Assembly: GCA_045646385.1 (NCBI GenBank)
Contig: JAZRKQ010000002.1
Span: 119,941 to 183,940 of the forward strand
Direction: 5' to 3'
DNA from: SIG455 sp045646385
GTDB lineage: Bacteria; Bacillota; Clostridia; UMGS1810
DNA length: 64,000 bases
In this document: one piece after another, positions 1-7,938 of the stretch
How the letters are laid out: each line of letters starts with the position of its first letter
Position numbering within the stretch: position 1 is the stretch's first letter
The notes under the pieces: generated by a model
What the model saw: only the letters and a program-made list of their open reading frames with translations
The model's database searches: none
What the model was told of the DNA's origin: nothing
Position numbers and translations under genes: made by a program

Positions 1-1165
1 TTGCAGTAATTGTACCTTTAACAGTCTTTTTAGCGGGTTCAGCATTGATAATAGTGATTTTGTTATTTTTAATTGTAAGTTTTACATAATCTCCTACAGC
101 CAGGTCTGTAAGTTTACCTTCACTGCCACTATATGTAATCGCAACATTATCTGCAGTTTTATATGAAACCACACCACCGTTTGCAGATGTCATATCTTCA
201 ACTTTTAAAGTAGTAGCATCGGTTGCTTTTGCAACAGATACAAGTTTACCGGAAATAATTCCGTCACTCTGTGCAGTAAGGAAATCAAGCACATAGAGCA
301 TATCGTTCTGAGTTGTAACTACTGCTTCCCAACCCACTTTAATATCGTCAGGTTCAATAGCATCACCATCGCAACGCAATGTTACGCTCTTTGGCAGAAC
401 TGTGTATGCTTTGTTTGTATCATCAGCAAGTTTGAATCTGATTGTTCTTGTGTCTTGGTCGTATGATGCCACTATGCCTTTGAACATATCATAGGATGTT
501 AAATCCTGCAATTTATAAAGTACAAGAGCAGCCTGCGCTCTTGTTACATTATTAAGAGGAGCAAAGGTGTTATCTCCCATCCCCTGCATAAGTCCCTGTG
601 CAGTAACGTATTCAACGTATTTTCTGGCAGTTGTGGGTATCTGAAGTGTATCTGTATAGTCAAGAACAGCAGTAACTTTGTCTTTTACTTCCTGTTCTGC
701 GCCCATACCTTTTGTAAGAAGAACTGCTACTTCGTAACGTTTCATACCTTCGTTGGCAGCACCGCCTGCGAGGTAATCGTCAAGTTCGTCTTCAAAGAGA
801 ACGCCTTTAAGAAGCAAATAGCAGATTTCGTCTGTACCGAAAGATAAAGAGTAATCTTCTATCTTTTCCTCGTGAAGTTCTTTTGCTTTTTCAACTAATG
901 AAGCATTTACTTCCTCACGGCTACCGAGAACACGTGCAACCAAAGCAAGTGCCTCAAGTTTAGTAACAGTATTTTCAGGTTTGAAAGTCCCGTCTGTGTA
1001 ACCGCTGATGATTCCGTCATCAGCCATTGCTGAAATCTCGTTTACACACCAAGCATATTTGCTTGCGCTTACATCTGCAAATCCTTTCGCAGATACGGTT
1101 GCAAATGATGCACATACCACAGTAAGTGCAACTGCAATTGCAAGTAATCCCCTAAATTTTTTCAT
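1..1165 (-). CDS. SLH-domain secreted protein, 3' end cut by window edge
   Basis: A cell-surface protein whose SLH domains would bind secondary cell-wall polymer. The frame is open from an ATG at 1165 to the window edge (about 388 codons), with an AAGGAGG ribosome site 8-9 bases upstream. The N-terminus (MKKFRGLLAIAVALTVV...) is a signal peptide ending near ATVSAKG. The first SLH repeat follows at about residues 28-80 (FADV...GIISGYTDGTFKPENTVTK), with a diverged second repeat and a third at about 180-225 (GLMQGMGDNTFAPLNNVTR). After that comes a beta-rich region running off the edge. It lies only 29 bases after tsaD with no visible terminator between, so it may be cotranscribed with the prfA-tsaD run. 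The function beyond surface anchoring is unknown. Confidence 0.88.
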   Translation of the reverse strand, partial: MKKFRGLLAIAVALTVVCASFATVSAKGFADVSASKYAWCVNEISAMADDGIISGYTDGTFKPENTVTKLEALALVARVLGSREEVNASLVEKAKELHEEKIEDYSLSFGTDEICYLLLKGVLFEDELDDYLAGGAANEGMKRYEVAVLLTKGMGAEQEVKDKVTAVLDYTDTLQIPTTARKYVEYVTAQGLMQGMGDNTFAPLNNVTRAQAALVLYKLQDLTSYDMFKGIVASYDQDTRTIRFKLADDTNKAYTVLPKSVTLRCDGDAIEPDDIKVGWEAVVTTQNDMLYVLDFLTAQSDGIISGKLVSVAKATDATTLKVEDMTSANGGVVSYKTADNVAITYSGSEGKLTDLAVGDYVKLTIKNNKITIINAEPAKKTVKGTITA

Positions 1166-1194
1166 TCTTTTCTCCTCCTTGTTATATACATATT

Positions 1195-2202
1195 TTAATT
1201 ATTTTCAATATCTAAATAAGGTACTGCGTTCAAAGTCATATCAGCGATATTCCCTTTTAAAAACTCGTAATAAGCACTTGACGCTATCATAGCGGCATTG
1301 TCTGTACAAAACGGAAGTGACGGAAAATATATATCATAACCGGTGCTTCGGTTTTCAAGTTCTTTTCTTAGTCTTGAATTTGCCGCCACACCGCCAGCAA
1401 GAGCAATTTTTTTAATTCCGCACTTATCAGATGCTTCAAGCAACCTGTCAACAAGTACCTCTACAACGCTCCTCTGGAAACTTGCGGCAATATCTTCTTT
1501 TTTGAATTCTTCGCCTTTTTGTTGTGCGTTGTTCACGAAATTCATAACACCGGTTTTTATTCCGCTGAAACTGAAATCATAACAACCTTCACCAAAAGAA
1601 ACTTTTTTGAACTTTGCAAAGTTTTCGTCGCCACCTACGGCACATTTGTCAATTTCGGGGCCACCCGGATAAGGCAGACCGAGTATTCTTGCTACTTTGT
1701 CAAACGCCTCGCCCGCGGCATCGTCACGAGTTCTGCCAAGGACTTCAAATTCAGTATAATCTTTAACGTGTACTATATGGCTGTGACCGCCCGATGCAAC
1801 TAGGCATATAAACGGGGGTTCAAGTTTTTTATGTTCAATAAAATTAGCACATATATGACCACGTATATGGTGTACGGGAATAAGCGGTTTGTCAAGCGCA
1901 AATGCAAGCGCTTTTGCGGCAGACACACCTACCAGCAATGCGCCGACAAGACCCGGACCATATGTTACACCAATGGCATCAATATTGTCAAATGTAACAT
2001 TTGCCTGCTCCAATGCCTCTGCAACAACAGCATTTACTATTTCCAGATGCTTTCGTGATGCTATCTCAGGCACCACTCCGCCGAATTTTTTATGTATTTC
2101 TATCTGGGTAGAGATTACATTCGACAAAATCTCGCGGCCATCTCTTACAACGGCGGCGGCAGTTTCGTCGCACGAGGTTTCTATCCCTAAAATCAATGAC
2201 AA
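1195..2202 (-). CDS. tsaD: tRNA N6-threonylcarbamoyladenosine transferase TsaD
   Basis: TsaD transfers the threonylcarbamoyl group from threonylcarbamoyl-AMP to A37 of ANN-decoding tRNAs in the cytoplasm. The 335-residue length is normal for the family. Visible motifs are the N-terminal [16 protein letters not shown] nucleotide-fold strand, the metal-binding HHIRGH near residue 110 and [12 protein letters not shown] in the C-terminal half. The start is a TTG at 2202, supported by an AAGGTGG ribosome site seven bases upstream that overlaps the stop of rimI. It sits last in a prfA-sua5-ywlE-rimI-tsaD order, so both the first enzyme (Sua5) and this transferase are together. The usual partners tsaB and tsaE are not in the window. 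Confidence 0.97.
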   Translation of the reverse strand: MSLILGIETSCDETAAAVVRDGREILSNVISTQIEIHKKFGGVVPEIASRKHLEIVNAVVAEALEQANVTFDNIDAIGVTYGPGLVGALLVGVSAAKALAFALDKPLIPVHHIRGHICANFIEHKKLEPPFICLVASGGHSHIVHVKDYTEFEVLGRTRDDAAGEAFDKVARILGLPYPGGPEIDKCAVGGDENFAKFKKVSFGEGCYDFSFSGIKTGVMNFVNNAQQKGEEFKKEDIAASFQRSVVEVLVDRLLEASDKCGIKKIALAGGVAANSRLRKELENRSTGYDIYFPSLPFCTDNAAMIASSAYYEFLKGNIADMTLNAVPYLDIENN

Positions 2203-2214
2203 AGTATCACCACC

Positions 2215-2649
2215 TTAAAATCTTCTTGTCATTATCAATGCATCTTCGCCATTGTCGCTGTAATATTTTTTCCTTTCGCCCTCAATTTTAAAACCGAGGC
2301 TTTCATAAAGCGCAATAGCGGCTATATTGCTCCTGCGCACCTCTAGGGTGATAAGCAGGAAGTTGTTTTCCATACAAATATCAATCAAATGCGAAAGCAG
2401 TTTTTTACCAATACCTCTACGGCGATTATCAGGATGTGTGGCTACATTTGTTATATTAGCCTCACCCGCTATAACTGTAATTCCGGCATACCCTACAACC
2501 TGATTTTCCTCTATGCCAACTGCATAAAAGCAATTAGGGTTGTCCATATCCTGTTCAATAAGCGATTTACTCCAAGGATGAGAAAACGACAATAGGTTAA
2601 TTTCATCTATACCGTCTATATACTGTTTTTTTAAAGTTTCTATAATCAT
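2215..2649 (-). CDS. rimI: GNAT N-acetyltransferase, RimI type
   Basis: Predicted [ribosomal protein S18]-alanine N-acetyltransferase or a close relative, of 144 residues and a single GNAT domain. The acetyl-CoA binding motif is visible as VATHPDNRRRGIGKKLL around residues 68-86, and the C-terminal ALYESLGFKIEGERKKYY is typical for RimI. The ATG start overlaps the stop of the upstream phosphatase gene (ATGA), indicating translational coupling. Neighbouring tsaD supports the rimI assignment, since the two are commonly clustered in Firmicutes. The true acetylation target cannot be read from sequence. Confidence 0.92.
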   Translation of the reverse strand: MIIETLKKQYIDGIDEINLLSFSHPWSKSLIEQDMDNPNCFYAVGIEENQVVGYAGITVIAGEANITNVATHPDNRRRGIGKKLLSHLIDICMENNFLLITLEVRRSNIAAIALYESLGFKIEGERKKYYSDNGEDALIMTRRF

Positions 2650-3101
2650 AATTCCGTCTTAATTTTAGCAATTACGGCATCTATAGCGTCTTTCAACTGA
2701 TGTGCACACTCTCTGTATTCTTCTTCATCCCCGCCGAACGGGTCGGAAATTTCGTCATCACTGCCATAGGCAAATTCGGGGAAAGTATAAATTTTATCGC
2801 TATATTGCGGATAGAGGTCTATCAAAGTATTTCTGTGGCTTAACGTCATAACAAGTACAAGGTCAGCCTCGTCAATATCCTCTTTTGTAACCTGCTTAGA
2901 CATATGGTCAGAGAGGTCAATGCCCATCTCCTCCATAACTTTAACAGCATTATCACTTGCAGGTGTCGGCATATATACATTTATTCCGGCAGTATTAATA
3001 TTAATACACCCGACGCCGTCATCGTCAATGGCTTTTTCAAACAAGCCGCCCGCCATAGCACTTCTGCAAGTATTTCCTGTGCATACAAGCAAAATATTCA
3101 T
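2646..3101 (-). CDS. ywlE: Low-molecular-weight phosphatase, YwlE-like (likely protein-arginine phosphatase)
   Basis: A 151-residue low-molecular-weight protein phosphatase. The P-loop is at the extreme N-terminus, VCTGNTCRSAMAGG, with the catalytic Cys and Arg, and the general-acid loop is DPFGG near residue 122. In this family a Thr at the fifth P-loop position (CTGNTCRS) is known from YwlE, where it favours phospho-arginine, whereas tyrosine phosphatases usually have Ile there. By inference this is a protein-arginine phosphatase; the kinase McsB is not in the window. It is coupled to rimI by a 4-base overlap and follows sua5 after 67 bases, the same neighbourhood as in Bacillus (ywlC-ywlE). 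Confidence 0.88.
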   Translation of the reverse strand: MNILLVCTGNTCRSAMAGGLFEKAIDDDGVGCININTAGINVYMPTPASDNAVKVMEEMGIDLSDHMSKQVTKEDIDEADLVLVMTLSHRNTLIDLYPQYSDKIYTFPEFAYGSDDEISDPFGGDEEEYRECAHQLKDAIDAVIAKIKTEL

Positions 3102-3168
3102 AGTTCAGTTCCTGATACCTTTCTGCCCACATTAGTATTGGTTTTTCCGTCGTGAGCCAACAAAATAT

Positions 3169-4170
3169 TTATTTTATGTCATCTGCATTTACAGTTTTGT
3201 GACCGGCAGATTTAAAAAGTCTGTTTTTAACCGCAAGACCTATTCCGCCCTCGTCAGCAAACTCTGCATATACAGTATTAACTCCGTGTTCGTCAAATAA
3301 CCTTAAGTTATAGAAAAGTCCGTTTGCATACTCCTCCATACTGTTGCCTGCATTTATAACGTATGCACCGTTATATGTGCCGCCTTTGTAGGTAAGCACG
3401 CCTACACCATCGTTTATCCTGCTTTCAATGTACTTTCTGACATTATCTTTACTGCCCATAACCACAGTAACGTCTGCCTTTGGTGCGTAATGCTTATATT
3501 TCATACCGGGGCTTTTGGGTTTATCGGTTTCTTTCAGTATGCCTTTATTTATGATTATATTTGGAACAACCTCTTTTAACTCTTCGTACGTAATCTTACC
3601 GGGACGAAGAATTTCAGGTACATCTCCGCTTACGTCAACTACGGTGGACTCCAATCCAACCTCACTTGCACCGCCGTCTATTATATAATCCACCCTGCCG
3701 TTCATATCGTCTATAACGTGCCGTGCAACGGTGGGACTCGGACTGCCCGAAAGATTTGCAGACGGTGCAGCAATAAAGCAACCGCTTTTTTCGATAAGTT
3801 CGTGCGCCATGGGGTTAGACGGCATTCTGATTGCCACAGTGTCAAGACCGGCAGTAACAACTCCCCCAACAAGGTCGGACTTTTTCATAATAAGCGTTAA
3901 ACAACCGGGGAAAAATGCGTCCATAAGTTTTTTTGCATCTTCGCTTTGATAAGATGTTAATTTGTATACATCTTCAATATTCGCTATATGCACTATCAAA
4001 GGATTATCGGCAGGTCTGCCTTTTGCGGCAAATATTGAACGTACTGCATCGTCATTTAAAGCATCTGCGCCAAGCCCGTAAACAGTTTCCGTAGGAAATA
4101 CCACCGTTCCGCCGTTCTTAATACATTGCGCCGCTTCGTCAATATTGTCTGCCGTTATTATTTTTGTCAT
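3169..4170 (-). CDS. ywlC: Threonylcarbamoyl-AMP synthase (Sua5/YwlC)
   Basis: Makes threonylcarbamoyl-AMP from threonine, bicarbonate and ATP, the first step of tRNA t6A37 synthesis. At 333 residues it is the long Sua5 form. The YrdC domain covers about residues 1-200, with GGTVVFPTETVYGLGADA near the start, KGRPADNPLIVHI and FIAAPSANLSGSPSPT. A C-terminal Sua5 domain covers about 230-330, joined by the SPGMKYKHYAPKA linker motif. The ribosome site is AAGGAAG. It lies 12 bases after prfA and upstream of the phosphatase gene, and supplies substrate for TsaD encoded at the end of the same run. Confidence 0.96.
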   Translation of the reverse strand: MTKIITADNIDEAAQCIKNGGTVVFPTETVYGLGADALNDDAVRSIFAAKGRPADNPLIVHIANIEDVYKLTSYQSEDAKKLMDAFFPGCLTLIMKKSDLVGGVVTAGLDTVAIRMPSNPMAHELIEKSGCFIAAPSANLSGSPSPTVARHVIDDMNGRVDYIIDGGASEVGLESTVVDVSGDVPEILRPGKITYEELKEVVPNIIINKGILKETDKPKSPGMKYKHYAPKADVTVVMGSKDNVRKYIESRINDGVGVLTYKGGTYNGAYVINAGNSMEEYANGLFYNLRLFDEHGVNTVYAEFADEGGIGLAVKNRLFKSAGHKTVNADDIK

Positions 4171-4182
4171 AACAAAACTTCC

Positions 4183-5256
4183 TTACTCGTTTTCGCTGAG
4201 TTTGAGTTTTTCGCTCTGGTCAGTTGTAATAAGTGCGTCTATAATCTCGTTTAAATCGCCGTTTAAAACAGCGTCAAGTTTATGAAGTGTAAGACCTATT
4301 CTGTGGTCTGTTACTCTGCCCTGAGGATAGTTGTAGGTGCGGATACGCTCGGATCTGTCGCCCGTGCCGACCTGACTTTTACGCTCTGCAGAAATTGCGT
4401 CGTTGTGTTCCTGAAGAGCCTTGTCGTAAATTCTGGAACGAAGAATCTTCATCGCTTTATCTTTGTTTTTATGCTGAGATTTTTCGTCCTGACACGAAAC
4501 CACAATGCCCGTGGGAATATGAGTAATGCGCACCGCCGAGTCGGTGGTGTTTACACACTGTCCGCCCGGTCCGCCTGCGCGGAAAACGTCTATTCTTAAA
4601 TCGTTTGCGTTAATTTCAACCTCTACATCTTCAACCTCAGGCAAAACTGCAACAGTAACTGTTGATGTGTGAATTCTGCCACCCGACTCGGTTGATGGAA
4701 TACGCTGTACTCTGTGTACGCCGCTTTCAAACTTCAATTTGCTGTAAGCACCTGCGCCGTTAATGGAAAAAGAGATTTCTTTAAATCCGCCGAGTTCGGT
4801 TTCGTTAGACGATAAAATCTCAACACCCCAGCGATTCATTTCAGCATACATAGAATACATTCTGAAAAGTGTTCCGGCAAAAAGTGCCGCTTCGTCACCG
4901 CCTGCGCCGCCGCGTATTTCTACGATAACGTTTTTATCATCATTAGGGTCTTTCGGCAGAAGCAATATTTTAAGTTCCTCTTCTACCAACACAATTTTAT
5001 CCTTACACTCGGCAAGGTCTGCCTCTATAAGTTCTTTGAAATCTTTATCCACATCGCTGCCAAGCATTTCCTTTGCTTCGTCAATATCGCTTTTAAGTTT
5101 GTTATACTCTCTGTATTTATTAACTATCGGCGTAATATCGGAATGTTCTTTGCAAAGTTTGCGCCATTGGTCCTGATCTGCAATTATTTCAGGGTCGCTG
5201 ATTTTATTTTCTAAATCGGCAAATCGTTCTTCTAAAAACGATAATTTGTCAAACAT
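4183..5256 (-). CDS. prfA: Peptide chain release factor 1
   Basis: RF1 recognises UAA and UAG stop codons and triggers peptide release on the ribosome. The 357 residues fit the family. The catalytic GGQ is visible in [18 protein letters not shown] around residue 232, preceded by [22 protein letters not shown]. It is the first gene of the minus-strand run, with a GAGGTGG ribosome site and a likely extended -10 promoter at about 5304-5312. In many Firmicutes prmC, the methylase for the GGQ glutamine, is next to prfA; here sua5 follows directly and prmC is absent from the window. Confidence 0.97.
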   Translation of the reverse strand: MFDKLSFLEERFADLENKISDPEIIADQDQWRKLCKEHSDITPIVNKYREYNKLKSDIDEAKEMLGSDVDKDFKELIEADLAECKDKIVLVEEELKILLLPKDPNDDKNVIVEIRGGAGGDEAALFAGTLFRMYSMYAEMNRWGVEILSSNETELGGFKEISFSINGAGAYSKLKFESGVHRVQRIPSTESGGRIHTSTVTVAVLPEVEDVEVEINANDLRIDVFRAGGPGGQCVNTTDSAVRITHIPTGIVVSCQDEKSQHKNKDKAMKILRSRIYDKALQEHNDAISAERKSQVGTGDRSERIRTYNYPQGRVTDHRIGLTLHKLDAVLNGDLNEIIDALITTDQSEKLKLSENE

Positions 5257-5303
5257 TTATCCACCTCAAAAGTCATTAAAGGTTACATTTCACCTTTTAA
5301 TTT

Positions 5304-5312
5304 ATTGTACCA
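5304..5312 (-). promoter_or_regulatory. Candidate extended -10 promoter for prfA run
   Basis: On the minus strand the sequence reads TGGTACAAT, a TGN extended -10 followed by a near-consensus hexamer, about 50 bases before the prfA start. The -35 region is A/T-rich and poor. Seen directly as a motif; promoter activity is inferred. Confidence 0.5.
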
Positions 5313-5410
5313 TAACTTATATAAAAAATAAAGGCTTTTTTTACGTTTTAACCTTAGTGTAATATTTGGATTGTTTTTTTGACATTAATGTTACATACAA
5401 ATGCGTTTTA

Positions 5411-5439
5411 TTGACATATACAACAGAATATTATACATT
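5411..5439 (+). promoter_or_regulatory. Candidate sigma-A promoter for the secreted stalk-domain gene
   Basis: A perfect -35 TTGACA (5411-5416) is followed 15-17 bases later by TATACA or TACATT. It ends 24 bases before the ATG at 5464. The -10 choice is uncertain because both spacings are imperfect. Confidence 0.45.
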
Positions 5440-5463
5440 GATTTTACAAAGGAGGCGTTTTAT

Positions 5464-6363
5464 ATGAAAAAATTACTTACATTTTTGCTATGCTTTATAC
5501 TGACCGCAACTACAGTTTGCGCTGCACCCGACGGAATGTGGGCACAGCCTACTGATATAAAAGTAATTATGCACGGCAAAGAAATACCCTCGTGCGCAGT
5601 TAATAACTCTATGTATATAGCGGCTGACGACCTTGGCGAATACGGATACACAGTTACTTATGTTGACGAGGTACGCACTCTGTTTGTTAATAAAACGCAC
5701 GAGCCGTCGGATATTATGCCCGAGCCGTGTAATGTAGGCGAAGCACAGGCGACCGATATTCATGTAATGCTCAATGGTGAGTTATTATATAAAAACGATA
5801 CCTTTGCCGCAAACGGAAAGATGTATATATGCGCAAATGCAATTACACACTATATTGGCGGACAAAATATGAATGATACTGGCATACCGAGATACAAATA
5901 CAACATTATGCCTAAATGGGACGGAGAAAACCGTATTTATTATATAGACGATGCTCCCCTGCCCTCTAAGGAGGAACAGATAGCATATTTTCTTTCTTAT
6001 AATGGTAACAGAGAAGAATATTCTACATTTTTAAGTTTTACAGAAACCCGATTGCAAGGAGAGGGATTTGAAGTTGTAGGCCTTAGGATAGGAGGACTTC
6101 CACACGGTTCAAATACATTTTGGTATTATTGCGCCGACGACGGGAAGTCGTACAGTATAAATACTGTTGTATCTCCTTTTAGAATGCATGATGCTTGGGG
6201 ACAATGTTCAATAAAAAATCCGCGTATTGAGGGCAGACGGCTCTATTTTGAAGGTCAGCGCACAATGAACCTTATAGAATTTTCCGAAGGCATATACTAC
6301 GGCACATATTATCTTGACCTTGATACTACTGTAGTAAATGTGGTTGAAGAAACAAAAAGTTGA
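5464..6363 (+). CDS. Secreted protein with two copper-amine-oxidase N-type (stalk) domains
   Basis: 299 residues when started at the ATG at 5464, which has an AAAGGAGG site just upstream and opens directly into a signal peptide (MKKLLTFLLCFILTATTVCA). The open frame extends to 5401 but those residues lack a ribosome site. The mature part has two similar units: about 28-85 (TDIKVIMHGKEI...MYIAADDLGEYGYTV) and about 98-180 (TDIHVMLNGELL...MYICANAITHYIG). Both resemble the copper amine oxidase N-terminal or stalk domains common in clostridial surface proteins. The last ~110 residues (LSFTETRLQGEGFEVVGLRI onward) are not recognised. No membrane anchor or SLH domain is present. It stands alone and ends at a bidirectional terminator. 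Confidence 0.82.
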   Translation: MKKLLTFLLCFILTATTVCAAPDGMWAQPTDIKVIMHGKEIPSCAVNNSMYIAADDLGEYGYTVTYVDEVRTLFVNKTHEPSDIMPEPCNVGEAQATDIHVMLNGELLYKNDTFAANGKMYICANAITHYIGGQNMNDTGIPRYKYNIMPKWDGENRIYYIDDAPLPSKEEQIAYFLSYNGNREEYSTFLSFTETRLQGEGFEVVGLRIGGLPHGSNTFWYYCADDGKSYSINTVVSPFRMHDAWGQCSIKNPRIEGRRLYFEGQRTMNLIEFSEGIYYGTYYLDLDTTVVNVVEETKS

Positions 6364-6374
6364 GGAAAATATAT

Positions 6375-6407
6375 AAAAAAGAACCTCCACACCGGAGGTT
6401 CTTTTTT
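6375..6407. terminator. Bidirectional intrinsic terminator
   Basis: Perfect arms GAACCTCC / GGAGGTTC around a 5-base loop, flanked by A6 on the left and T6 on the right, so it can terminate both the plus-strand secreted gene and the minus-strand SLH gene that converge here. Confidence 0.9.
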
Positions 6408-7044
6408 ATTTTATTTCAAGAAGTTTTCTCAAGGTTTGAAGGTCGTAACCATTTGTGCCGTCCATTATTGCGTATTCTTTTTCTGCACCAAATCCAACTA
6501 CTTTCATAAGAGGAATATCAAGTGCATTGCAAAGAATCAAAGCGGCATCACCACGTGTTAGATAATCCTGCATTTTTGCAGTAACATCTTTCATAACACC
6601 ACGCATTGATGCTACTTGTATGTAGCCATTAGGATATCCGCCCATAGAATCAGCCTGCACGCTATATCCCAAAACTGTTAAAACCATTTTTAAAAATTCC
6701 TGATTAGTAACTTTCTCATCAGGACAAAATGCTGTACCTGTTTCATAGTCAATTAATCCTGCTTTTTTAGCATATGTAACCTCACATGCCGCCCAATGAT
6801 TTTCCATATCTGTAAATTCAACAGTTACTTCCTCTAATCTGTTGGCGTCAATACCAAGCATTCTGAAAACCATACATACGGCTTCTGCTCTGGTTACATC
6901 ATCGTTTAAGCGCATATCGCCATTGGGGTCACCATTCATCACACTATATTTTTTTAGTTCAACAGCGCTTGTGCTTTCAGCAAAAACACTTATTATAGAA
7001 AACACCAACATAAAACACAAAACTACCGATATAATTCTTTTCAT
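6406..7044 (-). CDS. Small secreted SLH-domain protein
   Basis: 212 residues with a signal peptide (MKRIISVVLCFMLVFSIISVFA) and essentially nothing but SLH repeats: about 30-62 (YSVMNGDPNGDMRLNDDVTRAEA), 75-130 (FTDMENHWAACEVTYAKKAGLI...VTNQEFLKMVLTVLGY) and 140-182 (RGVMKDVTAKMQDYLTRGDAALILCNAL). It is therefore a cell-wall binding module without an obvious effector domain. It is divergent from the XRE regulator gene at 7183, across a perfect inverted repeat whose arms contain TTGCAC elements spaced to act as -35 boxes. By inference its transcription is controlled by that regulator. Confidence 0.85.
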   Translation of the reverse strand: MKRIISVVLCFMLVFSIISVFAESTSAVELKKYSVMNGDPNGDMRLNDDVTRAEAVCMVFRMLGIDANRLEEVTVEFTDMENHWAACEVTYAKKAGLIDYETGTAFCPDEKVTNQEFLKMVLTVLGYSVQADSMGGYPNGYIQVASMRGVMKDVTAKMQDYLTRGDAALILCNALDIPLMKVVGFGAEKEYAIMDGTNGYDLQTLRKLLEIK

Positions 7045-7089
7045 TTACAAAATCCTTTCTAAACTTATTAAGATTTAACAATCGATTGC

Positions 7090-7117
7090 ATATTTGCACT
7101 TGTATAGGTGCAAATAT
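7090..7117. promoter_or_regulatory. 10-bp perfect inverted repeat, candidate operator
   Basis: Arms ATATTTGCAC (7090-7099) and GTGCAAATAT (7108-7117) flank an 8-base spacer. Each arm contains TTGCAC. Reading outward on either strand, TTGCAC is followed after 17 bases by a weak -10 (TATTCT on plus, TGCAAT on minus). It lies midway between the divergent SLH and XRE genes. The symmetry fits a dimeric repressor site; XRE binding is inferred. Confidence 0.6.
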
Positions 7118-7182
7118 ATTCTATCATCATTTTATAATATTGTCAAGAACTTTGTTCCCAAATAAGTGCAGAGGTGATAGGA

Positions 7183-7416
7183 TTGAATATTGATATAGAA
7201 AAGAAAATCGGCAAAAACATTAAAACACTTAGAGAAAAAAGTGGTCTAACTCAAGATATGTTAGCGGCAAAACTGCAGACAAACGGTTGCGACATAACAC
7301 GCAGTGCTTTAGCCAAAATTGAGGTAGGACAACGACATGTGTATCCTGATGAAATAATTTTAATTAAAGAAATCTTAAACACGGATTTTGATTCAATTTT
7401 TAATATTAAAGGATAA
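7183..7416 (+). CDS. Small XRE-family transcriptional regulator
   Basis: 77-residue single-domain helix-turn-helix protein. The HTH spans about residues 8-60: IGKNIKTLREKSGLTQDMLAAKL followed by ITRSALAKIEVGQRHVYPDEI, a pattern common in small clostridial XRE regulators. I chose the TTG at 7183 because AGAGGTGAT, a near-perfect ribosome site, precedes it by a few bases; a GTG at 7174 lies inside that site and would add three residues. The divergent SLH gene and the inverted repeat between them suggest it is a local repressor that also controls itself. A frameshifted transposase gene begins 5 bases after its stop. Confidence 0.82.
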   Translation: MNIDIEKKIGKNIKTLREKSGLTQDMLAAKLQTNGCDITRSALAKIEVGQRHVYPDEIILIKEILNTDFDSIFNIKG

Positions 7417-7534
7417 TATATATGACATCACCTATAAGAAAACCTACAAGATTAAAAGGATATGATTATTCTACACCGGGGTCTTATTTTATAACGATTT
7501 GCACGAAGGACAGAAAACAATTATTATCTAAAAT

Positions 7535-7562
7535 TGTAGGGGACGATGCCCACATCGTCCCG
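7535..7562 (+). repeat. REP-like palindrome inside transposase gene, copy 1
   Basis: Unit beginning TGTAGGGGACGATG with hairpin arms GGGACGATG (7540-7548) and CATCGTCCC (7553-7561) around a 4-base loop. In the transposase frame it encodes VGDDAHIVP. It matches copy 2 at 26 of 28 positions in opposite orientation. Confidence 0.75.
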
Positions 7563-7692
7563 AAAACCAATTATTAAATTACGGGTTAATATGTGATAAA
7601 TATATTAATAATATAAATACAAAATATGAAAATGTGTCGGTTGACAAATTTGTTATTATGCCCAACCATATTCATTTAATTATATCCCTTTA

Positions 7693-7720
7693 CAGGACGA
7701 TGAGGGCATCGTCCCCTACA
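7693..7720 (-). repeat. REP-like palindrome inside transposase gene, copy 2 (inverted)
   Basis: Arms GGACGATG (7695-7702) and CATCGTCC (7707-7714) around a 4-base loop, ending CCTACA. Its reverse complement matches copy 1 except for two bases. In the second reading frame it encodes TMRASSPT. Together the copies form an inverted pair 130 bases apart. Confidence 0.75.
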
Positions 7721-7902
7721 GAAAAAATTGAAAACCTTATCCGTTCTTTTAAAATTATGGTGACAAAAGAAATCGGAAATTCTATATTTCAACGTTCGTA
7801 TCACGACCACATAATTCGTGACAAAAATGACTATCAAAAAATATGGGAATACATAGACACAAATCCTTTAAAATGGGAATTGGATTGTTTTTATACAGAC
7901 AA

Positions 7903-7933
7903 AACGGAGCAGTGAAAAAATCACTGCTCCGTT
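7903..7933. terminator. Intrinsic terminator between transposase pseudogene and rsmA
   Basis: Thirteen-base perfect arms AACGGAGCAGTGA and TCACTGCTCCGTT around an A5 loop. It lies just after the rsmA stop (minus strand) and overlaps the last codons of the plus-strand pseudogene. Only short T runs follow, so efficiency is uncertain. Confidence 0.75.
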
Positions 7934-7938
7934 AAATT

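Larger units (their letters stand above)
7422..7915 (+). pseudogene. REP-associated tyrosine transposase (Y1/RayT type), frameshifted
   Basis: IS200-like HUH transposase of the REP-associated group. The first part is read from the ATG at 7422 (AAAGGA site upstream): RLKGYDYSTPGSYFITICT and onward, until a stop at about 7575. The remainder continues in another frame: LLNYGLICDKYINNI, then VDKFVIMPNHIHLII with the HUH histidines, and QRSYHDHIIRDKNDYQKIW with the catalytic Tyr. A single missing base between about 7562 and 7576 would join both parts into a ~164-residue protein, near the family's usual size. It is therefore probably inactive. Two REP-like palindromes lie within the coding sequence. 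Its 3' end overlaps a terminator hairpin. Confidence 0.85.
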
